DNA of 5,663 nt from NCBI GenBank assembly GCA_015222915.1, contig JADFWE010000002.1:1-5663 (forward strand), read 5' to 3'. The notes beneath the pieces were generated by a model. That model was given only the letters and a program-made list of their open reading frames with translations, had not been told where the DNA came from and ran no database searches. Position numbers and translations under genes: made by a program. This document shows, one piece after another, positions 1-5,646 of this stretch (position 1 is its first letter; the number at the start of each line of letters is the position of its first letter). The DNA is from Pseudomonadota bacterium (GTDB lineage: Bacteria > Pseudomonadota > Gammaproteobacteria > SZUA-229).

Positions 1-60
1 ACCCTACGAAAACTAAAAGCTTTTCCTCGGCGTCTCTGCGCCTCGGCGGTGAAGTTTTTT
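1..60. repeat. GC-rich 8-bp tandem repeat, possible dispersed intergenic element
   Basis: Three contiguous 8-mers, CTCGGCGT (26-33), CTCTGCGC (34-41) and CTCGGCGG (42-49), share the consensus CTCKGCGN. They are flanked by the perfect palindrome AAAAGCTTTT (15-24) on one side and by a T6 run (55-60) on the other. The block lies downstream of the last gene of the cluster. From memory, strings of the type 'ctctgcgtctctgcgcctctgcggtg' recur many times between genes in environmental bacterial genomes, and this looks like a diverged copy. That family assignment is recollection, not a search. GGCG (29-32) and CGCC (39-42) can form only a 4-bp hairpin, and neither strand shows a proper hairpin plus U-run terminator. 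The element may extend beyond the left edge. Confidence 0.5.
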
Positions 61-67
61 AATCCTT

Positions 68-107
68 GTGGATGTCGCCTTTCTGTCACGAATAGACATC
101 GAGCCAC
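68..107 (-). other. possible imperfect stem-loop after the last gene of the cluster
   Basis: GTGGATGTC (68-76) can pair with GACAT (95-99) and CCAC (104-107), leaving a 4-base bulge and an 18-base loop. It begins 17 bases past the stop codon of the hydrolase gene. No U-run follows it in the direction of transcription, so it is not a canonical intrinsic terminator. It could be a 3'-end structure or chance. Confidence 0.2.
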
Positions 108-123
108 GCTCAGAATAACGTTG

Positions 124-1062
124 TTAATCCTCTGCCAGAAACTCGATAATCTTCCTTTCACACCAGTAGTCAGAACGGTTCGCAACAAAACCAACGTGAC
201 CGCCATTTTTCGTCAACAAAAAATCAACAGCATCGCTCAGTTCAATGTCTTCAGGTTTGCTGTCCTCAAACATAAAAGGATCATCTGAAGAGTGGATGAT
301 TCGGGTCGGCACACGGATATCTTTTAGAAACTGCCGGCTGCTGCACCTGTCATAATAATCCTGCGCACCGGCGAAACCGTGAAGAGGCGCAGTGACCTTA
401 TCATCGTAATCCCAGAAACTTTTCAGCTGCTTCACATCGATATCTATAGGCGATGTCATTTTTTTAAATTTCTCTGTATAGGTTTTTCTCAGAGAGACCA
501 GGAGGTGGTCGCGATAGATTTTCGAGAAACCCGACTCCAGCCGTTTTGCCGCATCACCCAATCGGAATGGCACAGAGACAGCGACCGCCTTTTTCAGAAT
601 ATTTTTATCAGCGGTTTCTCCTAACCACTTGAGTAGAACATTGCCGCCCAGAGAATAAGCCACGGCGGCATAAGGATAAAGGTCCGTGGTAGCTTTGATG
701 TGTTCGACGATGCGGGCGACATCGCCGGTCTCACCGGAATGGTAAGCACGAGGCAGACGATTGACACGTCCACTACAGCCTCTGAAGTGCATGAATACGG
801 GTCGATAACCAGCTGCCTCCAGCTGAAACATGATGCCATTGGCATAGTGTGAATCGATATTACCTTCCAGCCCATGCAGCACCAATACAATCCTGTCCGA
901 GTCCTTCTTGCTCCAGCACAGGTCGATAAAATCGCCGTCATCGAGTTCGACCTGCTCCGTCCTCAGATCCAGTCTGTGGCGTTTTTTAAAGAACACCGGC
1001 CATAGCGTTTGCAGGTGTGGCGAGCGCAGCCACCATGGCGGTTTAAAATCTGTCACCTTCAT
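124..1062 (-). CDS. yheT: YheT-like alpha/beta-fold hydrolase
   Basis: A 312-residue cytosolic protein of the YheT / AB-hydrolase-4 family, which are alpha/beta hydrolases and putative esterases whose physiological substrate is not settled. The oxyanion-side motif HGLEG is at residues 63-67. The family signature HFRGCSG...NR...YHSGET spans about 92-111. The nucleophile elbow AYSLGG gives Ser137; its first residue is Ala where E. coli YheT has Gly. The acid lies in SSDDPFM (Asp260/Asp261), and the catalytic His289 is in GGHVGF. Length is close to E. coli YheT and there is no signal peptide or membrane segment. The gene starts 23 bases after sdhE on the same strand, so it is probably the last gene of the transcript. 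No clear Shine-Dalgarno sequence precedes the ATG, but the N-terminal WWLRSPHLQTL block aligns with the family, which supports the start. Family is confident; substrate is unknown. Confidence 0.9.
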   Translation of the reverse strand: MKVTDFKPPWWLRSPHLQTLWPVFFKKRHRLDLRTEQVELDDGDFIDLCWSKKDSDRIVLVLHGLEGNIDSHYANGIMFQLEAAGYRPVFMHFRGCSGRVNRLPRAYHSGETGDVARIVEHIKATTDLYPYAAVAYSLGGNVLLKWLGETADKNILKKAVAVSVPFRLGDAAKRLESGFSKIYRDHLLVSLRKTYTEKFKKMTSPIDIDVKQLKSFWDYDDKVTAPLHGFAGAQDYYDRCSSRQFLKDIRVPTRIIHSSDDPFMFEDSKPEDIELSDAVDFLLTKNGGHVGFVANRSDYWCERKIIEFLAED

Positions 1063-1085
1063 TTATATAGCTGCGATGCGAGTCA

Positions 1086-1331
1086 CTAGTCAAACGGTGT
1101 CGAACGTATCTGTTCGATGAGGGCTGAAGCCCGTCTATCACTCGATACTGAGTTTCCCAGTAAAAGATCGAACAGGGTCTGATCAGGATACGACAGTAAC
1201 ATTTCAAATACTGCGGCCTGCTCCATCGATAAAGCCGATGCTTTCTTGTCGACAAAATTATTCAACAGCAGGTCGAGTTCAAGCATGCCGCGACGGCATT
1301 GCCAGCGATAATTTGTTTGCTCAGCAGTCAT
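1086..1331 (-). CDS. sdhE: FAD assembly factor SdhE (succinate dehydrogenase flavinylation)
   Basis: An 81-residue protein of the SdhE / YgfY / Sdh5 family. These small cytosolic proteins bind SdhA and promote covalent attachment of FAD to its histidine. The N-terminal block YRWQCRRGMLELD (8-20) matches the E. coli segment IHWACRRGMRELD and contains the essential RGxxE motif (Arg14, Gly15, Glu18). The rest is a short helical bundle of typical family length (E. coli 88 residues). A TGA lies two codons before the ATG in the same frame, so no longer start is possible. AGGTGA at the end of the preceding nitroreductase gene is the only Shine-Dalgarno-like sequence and lies rather far upstream, so translation may be coupled to that gene (15-base gap). 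In enterobacteria sdhE lies away from sdhCDAB; here it is in the same cluster, consistent with its role in maturing the SdhA encoded upstream. Confidence 0.93.
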   Translation of the reverse strand: MTAEQTNYRWQCRRGMLELDLLLNNFVDKKASALSMEQAAVFEMLLSYPDQTLFDLLLGNSVSSDRRASALIEQIRSTPFD

Positions 1332-1346
1332 AGTTCAACACGCGCA

Positions 1347-2009
1347 TCACCTTTTCCAGCTTACGACCTCATTTGATGGTCTGCGCGTTTTCACTTTCTG
1401 TTCGCTGATACGGTAACCGAAAGCCAGCATATAGGAGATACCGTATTTACCGGTATCGATGTCAAACTCTTCGCTCAGCAAACGACCAGTCAGTCTCTGG
1501 TTAAAACCTTCTATGGGACAGGAATCGATGCCGATCATGGCAGCTGCTGTCATCATGTTTGCCAATGGTATGTAACACTGTTTAGATGCCCAGTCGAATA
1601 AGGTTCTTTCTGAATTAAGATCAAAATCACTTTTCTGAAAGTTTTCGTAAAAACTCGACCTGGTCTCGATGACATCTTCGGGAAGTCTCTGCACGTCACG
1701 CATAAAATCTTTTATATTTGGCGCATCATATTTTGTAAAAAAGCTTCTCTGTGTCAGGCCGAGGATGAAGTGACTGGCCGTATCCAGTTTTTCGGTGGCA
1801 CCCCAGGCCCCTTCTTTCAATCTTGTCCGCAGCTCTCTGTTCTGCACGACCACAAAATGCCATGGCTCAAAACCAAACGAACTGGGCGAGAGGCGAGCCG
1901 TCTCCAGAATAAATTTTATATCGTCATCAGCGATAGTCTTCGTCTCGTCAAAAACCTTACAGGCATGGCGGAAGTAAAATGCATCCAGTATCTCTTTCTT
2001 ATCGATCAT
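1347..2009 (-). CDS. NfsB-like FMN-dependent nitroreductase / NAD(P)H oxidoreductase
   Basis: A 220-residue protein of the nitroreductase superfamily, closest by eye to E. coli NfsB (217 residues). These are usually homodimeric cytosolic flavoproteins with tightly bound FMN that use NAD(P)H to reduce nitroaromatics, quinones or flavins; the natural substrate is often unknown. FMN-phosphate motif RHACK is at residues 14-18, where E. coli has RHSTK, so the usual Ser is Ala16. SPSSFGFEPWHF (41-52) corresponds to SPSSTNSQPWHF. Lys74 aligns with E. coli Lys74. CPIEGF (164-169) supplies Glu167 and Gly168, and KTRRP (207-211) gives Lys207 and Arg209. Fold and FMN use are well supported; substrate is not. 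GAG six bases before the ATG is a modest ribosome site. It starts 36 bases after sdhB and ends 15 bases before sdhE, so it is embedded within the sdh cluster. Confidence 0.9.
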   Translation of the reverse strand: MIDKKEILDAFYFRHACKVFDETKTIADDDIKFILETARLSPSSFGFEPWHFVVVQNRELRTRLKEGAWGATEKLDTASHFILGLTQRSFFTKYDAPNIKDFMRDVQRLPEDVIETRSSFYENFQKSDFDLNSERTLFDWASKQCYIPLANMMTAAAMIGIDSCPIEGFNQRLTGRLLSEEFDIDTGKYGISYMLAFGYRISEQKVKTRRPSNEVVSWKR

Positions 2010-2045
2010 AATTTCTCAACACCCATGGAGTGTTCTATACAGTGA

Positions 2046-2750
2046 CTAGAGCGAACGTTTTACCATCTTGTGTTTGATCCTGCCGATGGCTTTGGTCGGG
2101 TTCAAGCCTTTTGGGCAGACCTGCACGCAGTTCATGATGGTATGACAGCGGAATAATTTGAAAGGACCCTCAAGATTTTCAAGACGGTTCTCGATATCCT
2201 GATCACGGCTATCCTCGATAAAACGTGATGCCTGCAGCAGAGCTGCCGGGCCTAAAAACTTGTCAGGGTTCCACCAGAACGACGGACAGGACGTCGAGCA
2301 GCAGGCGCATAATACGCATTCATATAAGCCATCAAGCTGTTCACGCTGCTGCGGTGTTTGCTTCAGCTCGACTTCCGGCATCGGGTCATTGACCACCAGG
2401 TAAGGTTTCACCGCACGATACTGCTTATAAAACTGATCCATATCGATGATGAGGTCACGGATCACCGGCAGTCCCGGCAGCGGTTTTATCTCTACCGGCT
2501 GTTTCAGACCATCGATCGCCGTGACACAGGCAAGGCCATTAATGCCATTGATGTTCATACCGTCAGAGCCGCAGACACCTTCGCCACACGAACGCCGGAA
2601 ACTCAGCGTCTCATCCTGCTCATCTTTTATCCGCAACAAGGCTGCCAGCAGCATCATCCCCGGCTCGATGTCCTCAAGTTCATACTCCTGAACATAAGCT
2701 TCGGCATCCTTCTCCGGGTTGTATCGATAAATTTTAAATTTCACGGTCAT
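2046..2750 (-). CDS. sdhB: succinate dehydrogenase iron-sulfur subunit SdhB
   Basis: A 234-residue iron-sulfur subunit of complex II (E. coli 238). It carries electrons from FAD in SdhA to ubiquinone at the membrane. The N-terminal ferredoxin-like domain holds the [2Fe-2S] ligands Cys55, Cys60, Asp63 and Cys75 in CGEGVCGSDG...GLAC. The Asp ligand and the numbering are the same as in E. coli. The C-terminal domain has CVLCACCSTSCP with Cys145, Cys148 and Cys151, plus Cys212, for [4Fe-4S]. Cys155, Cys202 and Cys208 are for [3Fe-4S]. PSFWWNP (156-162) includes Trp160, equivalent to the quinone-site Trp164 of E. coli. All ligands are present, so the protein should be functional. It starts 12 bases after the sdhA stop; the upstream Shine-Dalgarno sequence is weak (TGGA very near the ATG), suggesting coupling to sdhA translation. 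Confidence 0.98.
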   Translation of the reverse strand: MTVKFKIYRYNPEKDAEAYVQEYELEDIEPGMMLLAALLRIKDEQDETLSFRRSCGEGVCGSDGMNINGINGLACVTAIDGLKQPVEIKPLPGLPVIRDLIIDMDQFYKQYRAVKPYLVVNDPMPEVELKQTPQQREQLDGLYECVLCACCSTSCPSFWWNPDKFLGPAALLQASRFIEDSRDQDIENRLENLEGPFKLFRCHTIMNCVQVCPKGLNPTKAIGRIKHKMVKRSL

Positions 2751-2762
2751 GATCCACTGCTG

Positions 2763-4574
2763 TTAATAAACTCGCGGTTTCGGTGGAAAACTTGCCACCG
2801 ACATCGGTTTTGTTCTCACCGGTTTATAATCCAGGCCGTTATCGAATGAATACAGACTATGCCGCATCCAGGCTTTGTCATCACGATCAGGGAAATCGAT
2901 ACGCGAATGAGCCCCCCGGCTCTCTTCTCTGGCAGCGGCAGAGTGGATGGTAGCAACCGCGACCGCCATCAGGTTCTCCAGTTCAAAGGCTTCGACCTTG
3001 GCAGTGTTAAACGTAAAACTACTGTCATCGATCTTTACGTTTTTCATGCGTAGCACCAGCTGCTCAACCCTCACCACGCCTTGCTCTAAAATCTCTTTGT
3101 TTCTGAATACACCGCAATGCTCTTCCATCACCTGCTTCAATTCTTTACGGAGTCCGGCAACCGTTTCGATCTTCTCACTGGATGATCCTCCGGCAGTGTT
3201 GTTATATTGCTGCGCTTTCTCAACGACCAGCTTCATCTGCTCCTCATCGAGTGCACGATGGTATTTGTTTTCCTGTAGATATTCGATTATGTGGTTTGCA
3301 GCCGCACGTCCGAACACCAGGATATCGAGCAGAGAATTTCCGCCCAGCCGGTTACCGCCGTGTACCGATACACAGGCACATTCACCGGCCGCATATAAAC
3401 CGGCGACCGGTTCTTCCGGCGTATCTTTGACCGGTACCACGACCTGACCGAAACGGTTTGTCGGTATACCGCCCATGGTGTAATGCGCTGTCGGAAATAC
3501 CGGTATCGGCGCTTCTGCCGGATCGATACCGAGAAAGGTGATACAGGTCTGGCGGATACCGGGCAGGCGTTTCTGGATGACCTCTTCACCCAGATGATCG
3601 AGTTTCAGCAGTACATGGTCCTTATTCGGCCCGCAACCACGTCCTTCTCTTATCTCGATCGCGATAGCACGACTGACGACATCGCGACTGGCAAGGTCTT
3701 TTGCCTTGGGCGCATAACGCTCCATCAAGCGCTCACCCTGGCCATTGACCAGATAACCGCCCTCGCCGCGAACACCTTCGGTGATCAGCATACCTCTGCC
3801 GGCGATACCGGTCGGGTGGAACTGAAAAAATTCCATATCCTGCAACGGTATACCTGCACGCATTGCCATACCCATACCATCACCGGTATTGATCAGCGCG
3901 TTAGTGGTGGTCTTGAACAGCTGCCCGGCACCGCCAGTGGCCAGCAATGTGGTCTTGGCTTCGATGACCATGATCTGGCCATCGTGGATATCAAACACAA
4001 CCGCACCCAGCACATGACCATCCTGGCCTTTTAACAGATCGACCGCAAAATACTCATCGAAGAAGTGCGTTTTCGCACGGATGTTCTGCTGGTACAGACT
4101 GTGCAGGATGGCGTGGCCGGTACGGTCTGCAGCGGCACAGGTGCGCGCCGCCTGATCACCGCCGAAATCCTGACTCTGACCGCCGAAAGCACGCTGATAG
4201 ATCTTTCCATTATCCAGTCTTGAGAACGGCACACCGAAATGTTCCAGCTCATAGACCGCTTTGGGTGCAGAGCGGCACATATATTCGATGGCATCCTGAT
4301 CTCCCAGGTAGTCACTGCCTTTCACCGTATCGAACATATGCCAGTGCCAGTTATCCGGTAACACATTGGCCAGTGCTGCGTTCATGCCACCCTGAGCGGC
4401 CACCGTATGTGAACGTGTCGGAAAGACTTTTGACACGACGGCAACACTCAGATCAGCCTCGGCCAGTTTTAATGCTGCCCGTAATCCACCACCACCCGCA
4501 CCGATGATCAGGGTATCGAACTGCCTTCTCTCGATGGAAGCCTCTGCCGGGTTCTGTTCGGGCGTTGCACTCAT
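2763..4574 (-). CDS. sdhA: succinate dehydrogenase flavoprotein subunit SdhA
   Basis: A 603-residue catalytic subunit that oxidises succinate to fumarate (EC 1.3.5.1) on the cytoplasmic face of the inner membrane. The dinucleotide-binding loop GAGGGG is at 25-30. RSHTVAAQGG contains His56, equivalent to E. coli His45, the residue covalently joined to FAD. Active-site residues align: His253 in HPTG, Thr265 and Glu266 in TEG, Arg297 in SRDVV, His364 in HYTMGG and Arg409 in GGNRLGGNS. The C-terminal region ends in the usual basic, proline-rich tail. It is about 15 residues longer than the E. coli protein, with a roughly 11-residue polar N-terminal extension before the FAD domain. AGGAG (4586-4590) precedes the ATG by 11 bases, a long spacer. 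A mini-ORF at 4571-4612 overlaps the start, so translation may be coupled. No in-frame alternative start lies between the Shine-Dalgarno sequence and this ATG. Confidence 0.99.
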   Translation of the reverse strand: MSATPEQNPAEASIERRQFDTLIIGAGGGGLRAALKLAEADLSVAVVSKVFPTRSHTVAAQGGMNAALANVLPDNWHWHMFDTVKGSDYLGDQDAIEYMCRSAPKAVYELEHFGVPFSRLDNGKIYQRAFGGQSQDFGGDQAARTCAAADRTGHAILHSLYQQNIRAKTHFFDEYFAVDLLKGQDGHVLGAVVFDIHDGQIMVIEAKTTLLATGGAGQLFKTTTNALINTGDGMGMAMRAGIPLQDMEFFQFHPTGIAGRGMLITEGVRGEGGYLVNGQGERLMERYAPKAKDLASRDVVSRAIAIEIREGRGCGPNKDHVLLKLDHLGEEVIQKRLPGIRQTCITFLGIDPAEAPIPVFPTAHYTMGGIPTNRFGQVVVPVKDTPEEPVAGLYAAGECACVSVHGGNRLGGNSLLDILVFGRAAANHIIEYLQENKYHRALDEEQMKLVVEKAQQYNNTAGGSSSEKIETVAGLRKELKQVMEEHCGVFRNKEILEQGVVRVEQLVLRMKNVKIDDSSFTFNTAKVEAFELENLMAVAVATIHSAAAREESRGAHSRIDFPDRDDKAWMRHSLYSFDNGLDYKPVRTKPMSVASFPPKPRVY

Positions 4575-4612
4575 CTCAACAAAATCTCCTGGTTATGATA
4601 TTTCCGGTTCAT
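4571..4612 (-). CDS. possible 13-residue leader ORF overlapping the sdhA start
   Basis: In the 59-base sdhD-sdhA gap an ATG (4612-4610) opens a 13-codon frame, MNRKYHNQEILLR, ending in TGA (4573-4571). The TGA overlaps the sdhA ATG as ATGA. It has a good ribosome site, AGGA (4622-4619) with a 6-base spacer, better placed than sdhA's own AGGAG. The layout would suit translational coupling, with ribosomes finishing the mini-ORF restarting on sdhA. The peptide has no recognisable function. A frame this short can arise by chance, so only the arrangement argues for it. Confidence 0.25.
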   Translation of the reverse strand: MNRKYHNQEILLR

Positions 4613-4633
4613 GATAATTCCTGATGGTGATAA

Positions 4634-4990
4634 CTATTGGGATACCAGACCGGTTGCAGACAATAACAATATACGGAACACCCATAGACCGCTACCGAGC
4701 AGAACACCGATAAACAGCCCGAGAATAAAAATTCTCAACATGATGTTATGCACGTAATCCAGCACCACATCACGCATACCTATCCAGGCATGAAACAGCA
4801 GCGCGATCACGAACACACCTACGACGGTCGTATTTAACGGTTGAAACAGCCAGAGGCGCCAGCTCTGAAAAGAGACAGTATCCGCAGTGAGAAAACTGAT
4901 CACGGCATACAGTATGAAAAAAACGATGTAGACAGCACTGACACGCTGTATCACCCAGGGCCTGAGACCTTCCAGAACATACAGGCTCAT
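4634..4990 (-). CDS. sdhD: succinate dehydrogenase membrane anchor subunit SdhD
   Basis: A 118-residue hydrophobic membrane anchor of complex II (E. coli 115). Three transmembrane helices are visible at about residues 14-35, 53-75 and 84-108. HAWIGM supplies His67, equivalent to E. coli His71, an axial ligand of haem b. DYV follows, with Asp78 and Tyr79 matching E. coli Asp82 and Tyr83; the Tyr is part of the ubiquinone site. Arg16 near the N-terminus sits where the E. coli anchor also has a conserved Arg. The ATG overlaps the sdhC stop as ATGA (4987-4990), preceded by GGTGA inside sdhC with a 4-base spacer, the typical sign of coupled translation giving equal amounts of the two anchors. Sequence conservation outside the haem and quinone motifs is low, as usual for SdhD. 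Confidence 0.95.
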   Translation of the reverse strand: MSLYVLEGLRPWVIQRVSAVYIVFFILYAVISFLTADTVSFQSWRLWLFQPLNTTVVGVFVIALLFHAWIGMRDVVLDYVHNIMLRIFILGLFIGVLLGSGLWVFRILLLSATGLVSQ

Positions 4991-5364
4991 GACATCACCA
5001 TGAAGATGATGAGCAATACTGTTAAGGCTTCTGCCAGCAATACCAGCCAGCTGCCGATTCTGGCCTGATGTTTTTCGATACCGATCTCAGCATCGATCAA
5101 TATAAACCGGATACCGGCAAAAAAATGATGTGCCAGTGACCAGAATAAGACGATCTGCAGAAGCAGCATGAGCGGTTGTTGCAGCAGCTGCTGAACCCGC
5201 TCAAAAGACTGCGCTGACTCGATCGATGAATCGAGCAGGTAAACCGCAAAAGGTATGAAGAGAAATAACAGGACGCCGCTGACACGGTGCGCCAGCGAAA
5301 CCACACCGGTGACCGGCAGGTGGATCTTTACAAGATTCAGATAAACAGGGCGCTGATCAGGCAT
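4987..5364 (-). CDS. sdhC: succinate dehydrogenase cytochrome b556 subunit SdhC
   Basis: A 125-residue membrane anchor of complex II (E. coli 129). The start region RPVYLNL matches the QRPVNLDL opening of E. coli SdhC and fixes the start codon. SLAHRVSG (23-30) carries Ser23 and Arg27, equivalent to the quinone-site Ser27 and Arg31. AHHFFAGIR places His80 at the position of E. coli His84, the other axial haem b ligand. An extra His79 next to it is a local oddity. Three membrane helices are predicted at about 20-44, 62-85 and 103-124. It is the first gene of the cluster. The ribosome site is modest (GAG, 7 bases before the ATG). A dense set of short inverted repeats lies 25-84 bases upstream and probably governs transcription of the whole cluster. 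Confidence 0.96.
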   Translation of the reverse strand: MPDQRPVYLNLVKIHLPVTGVVSLAHRVSGVLLFLFIPFAVYLLDSSIESAQSFERVQQLLQQPLMLLLQIVLFWSLAHHFFAGIRFILIDAEIGIEKHQARIGSWLVLLAEALTVLLIIFMVMS

Positions 5365-5385
5365 CTGCCAGCTCGCGATGGGACC

Positions 5386-5450
5386 TGTGATGTATCACAT
5401 CGATGTGTAACGATTCATGCGACTGCCGATGATGTACATCTGTGATGTAT
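5386..5450. promoter_or_regulatory. paired GATGT-triad operator candidate upstream of sdhC
   Basis: Six copies of the pentamer GATGT or its complement ACATC lie within 60 bases. Triad A (5389-5406) is GATGT-ATC-ACATC-GATGT. Triad B (5431-5448) is GATGT-ACATC-TGT-GATGT, the mirror arrangement. Both are 18 bp long and their starts are 42 bp apart, four helical turns. They include the palindromes TGTGATGTATCACA (5386-5399, 6-bp arms), CACATCGATGTG (5396-5407) and GATGTACATC (5431-5440). TGTGATGTAT occurs at 5386-5395 and again at 5441-5450. The pattern suggests two binding sites for a dimeric regulator on the same DNA face. TGTGA...TCACA resembles CRP half-sites but with a 4-base rather than a 6-base spacer, so I do not assign a regulator. 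Confidence 0.5.
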
Positions 5451-5454
5451 AACA
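5446..5454 (-). promoter_or_regulatory. possible extended -10 element for sdhC
   Basis: On the minus strand this reads TGTTATACA, a TGn extended -10 motif with four of six matches to TATAAT. I find no good -35 at 16-18 bases. If used, transcription would start near 5439, inside triad B, so a protein bound there would block initiation. Another AT-rich stretch with GATAAT (minus, 5514-5509) is an alternative core but also lacks a -35. Confidence 0.22.
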
Positions 5455-5535
5455 CTGCACCGGAAAATTTCCTGTTTGGCTCAACCATATCCTCAGCCTG
5501 TTGTTTTTATTATCTATATAACGCCATCAACTAAG

Positions 5536-5646
5536 ATGATTATGGCCAAACAAAGTTCAACCACTATGCTGCACAAAATACTAACCTTGTCAGCCTATAT
5601 AAACAACCAGAATAAACAACCTGAAAACCAGGCTGGCCTGCTATGA
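5536..5646 (+). CDS. possible divergent 36-residue ORF
   Basis: An open plus-strand frame runs from 5446 to the TGA at 5644-5646, with in-frame ATGs at 5536, 5542 and 5566. From 5536 it would give 36 residues (34 from 5542), polar and rich in Gln, Asn, Ser and Thr, with no family I recognise. TAAG (5532-5535) lies 6 bases before the ATG at 5542 and is only a partial Shine-Dalgarno match. Its stop overlaps the ATG at 5643 as ATGA, which would fit coupled genes divergent from sdhC. It overlaps the AT-rich sdhC upstream region and could easily be a chance frame. Confidence 0.2.
   Translation: MIMAKQSSTTMLHKILTLSAYINNQNKQPENQAGLL
5599..5621. repeat. two direct copies of ATAAACAACC, 13-bp period
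   Basis: ATAAACAACC occurs at 5599-5608 and at 5612-5621, separated by AGA. It lies about 240 bases upstream of sdhC. It may be a tandem protein-binding site for the sdhC promoter or for a divergent gene, but two copies of an AT-rich decamer could be chance. Confidence 0.3.

Noticed and set aside
2006..2026. Six-codon frame (MGVEKL) overlapping the nitroreductase start as ATGA
   Set aside because: There is no ribosome site ahead of it and the frame is very short, unlike the mini-ORF before sdhA.
2018..2034. Hairpin AACAC / GTGTT with a 7-base loop in the sdhB-nitroreductase gap, as a terminator or attenuator
   Set aside because: Only five base pairs and no U-run follows; too weak to call.
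2358..2849. 163-codon plus-strand open frame opposite sdhB
   Set aside because: It lies antisense to a fully conserved sdhB and its translation resembles no family; it is a frame shadow.
2947..3447. 166-codon plus-strand open frame opposite the C-terminal half of sdhA
   Set aside because: Composition is Ser/Thr-rich low-information sequence typical of an antisense frame, and it overlaps other equally open frames.
3483..4034. 183-codon plus-strand open frame opposite sdhA
   Set aside because: It is antisense to the invariant core of SdhA, with no ribosome site or recognisable domain; coding constraint of sdhA explains its openness.
5386..5399. TGTGATGTATCACA as a CRP or FNR site
   Set aside because: CRP needs a 6-base spacer between TGTGA and TCACA and here it is 4; FNR half-sites are TTGAT/ATCAA. 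The outer bases fit neither consensus.
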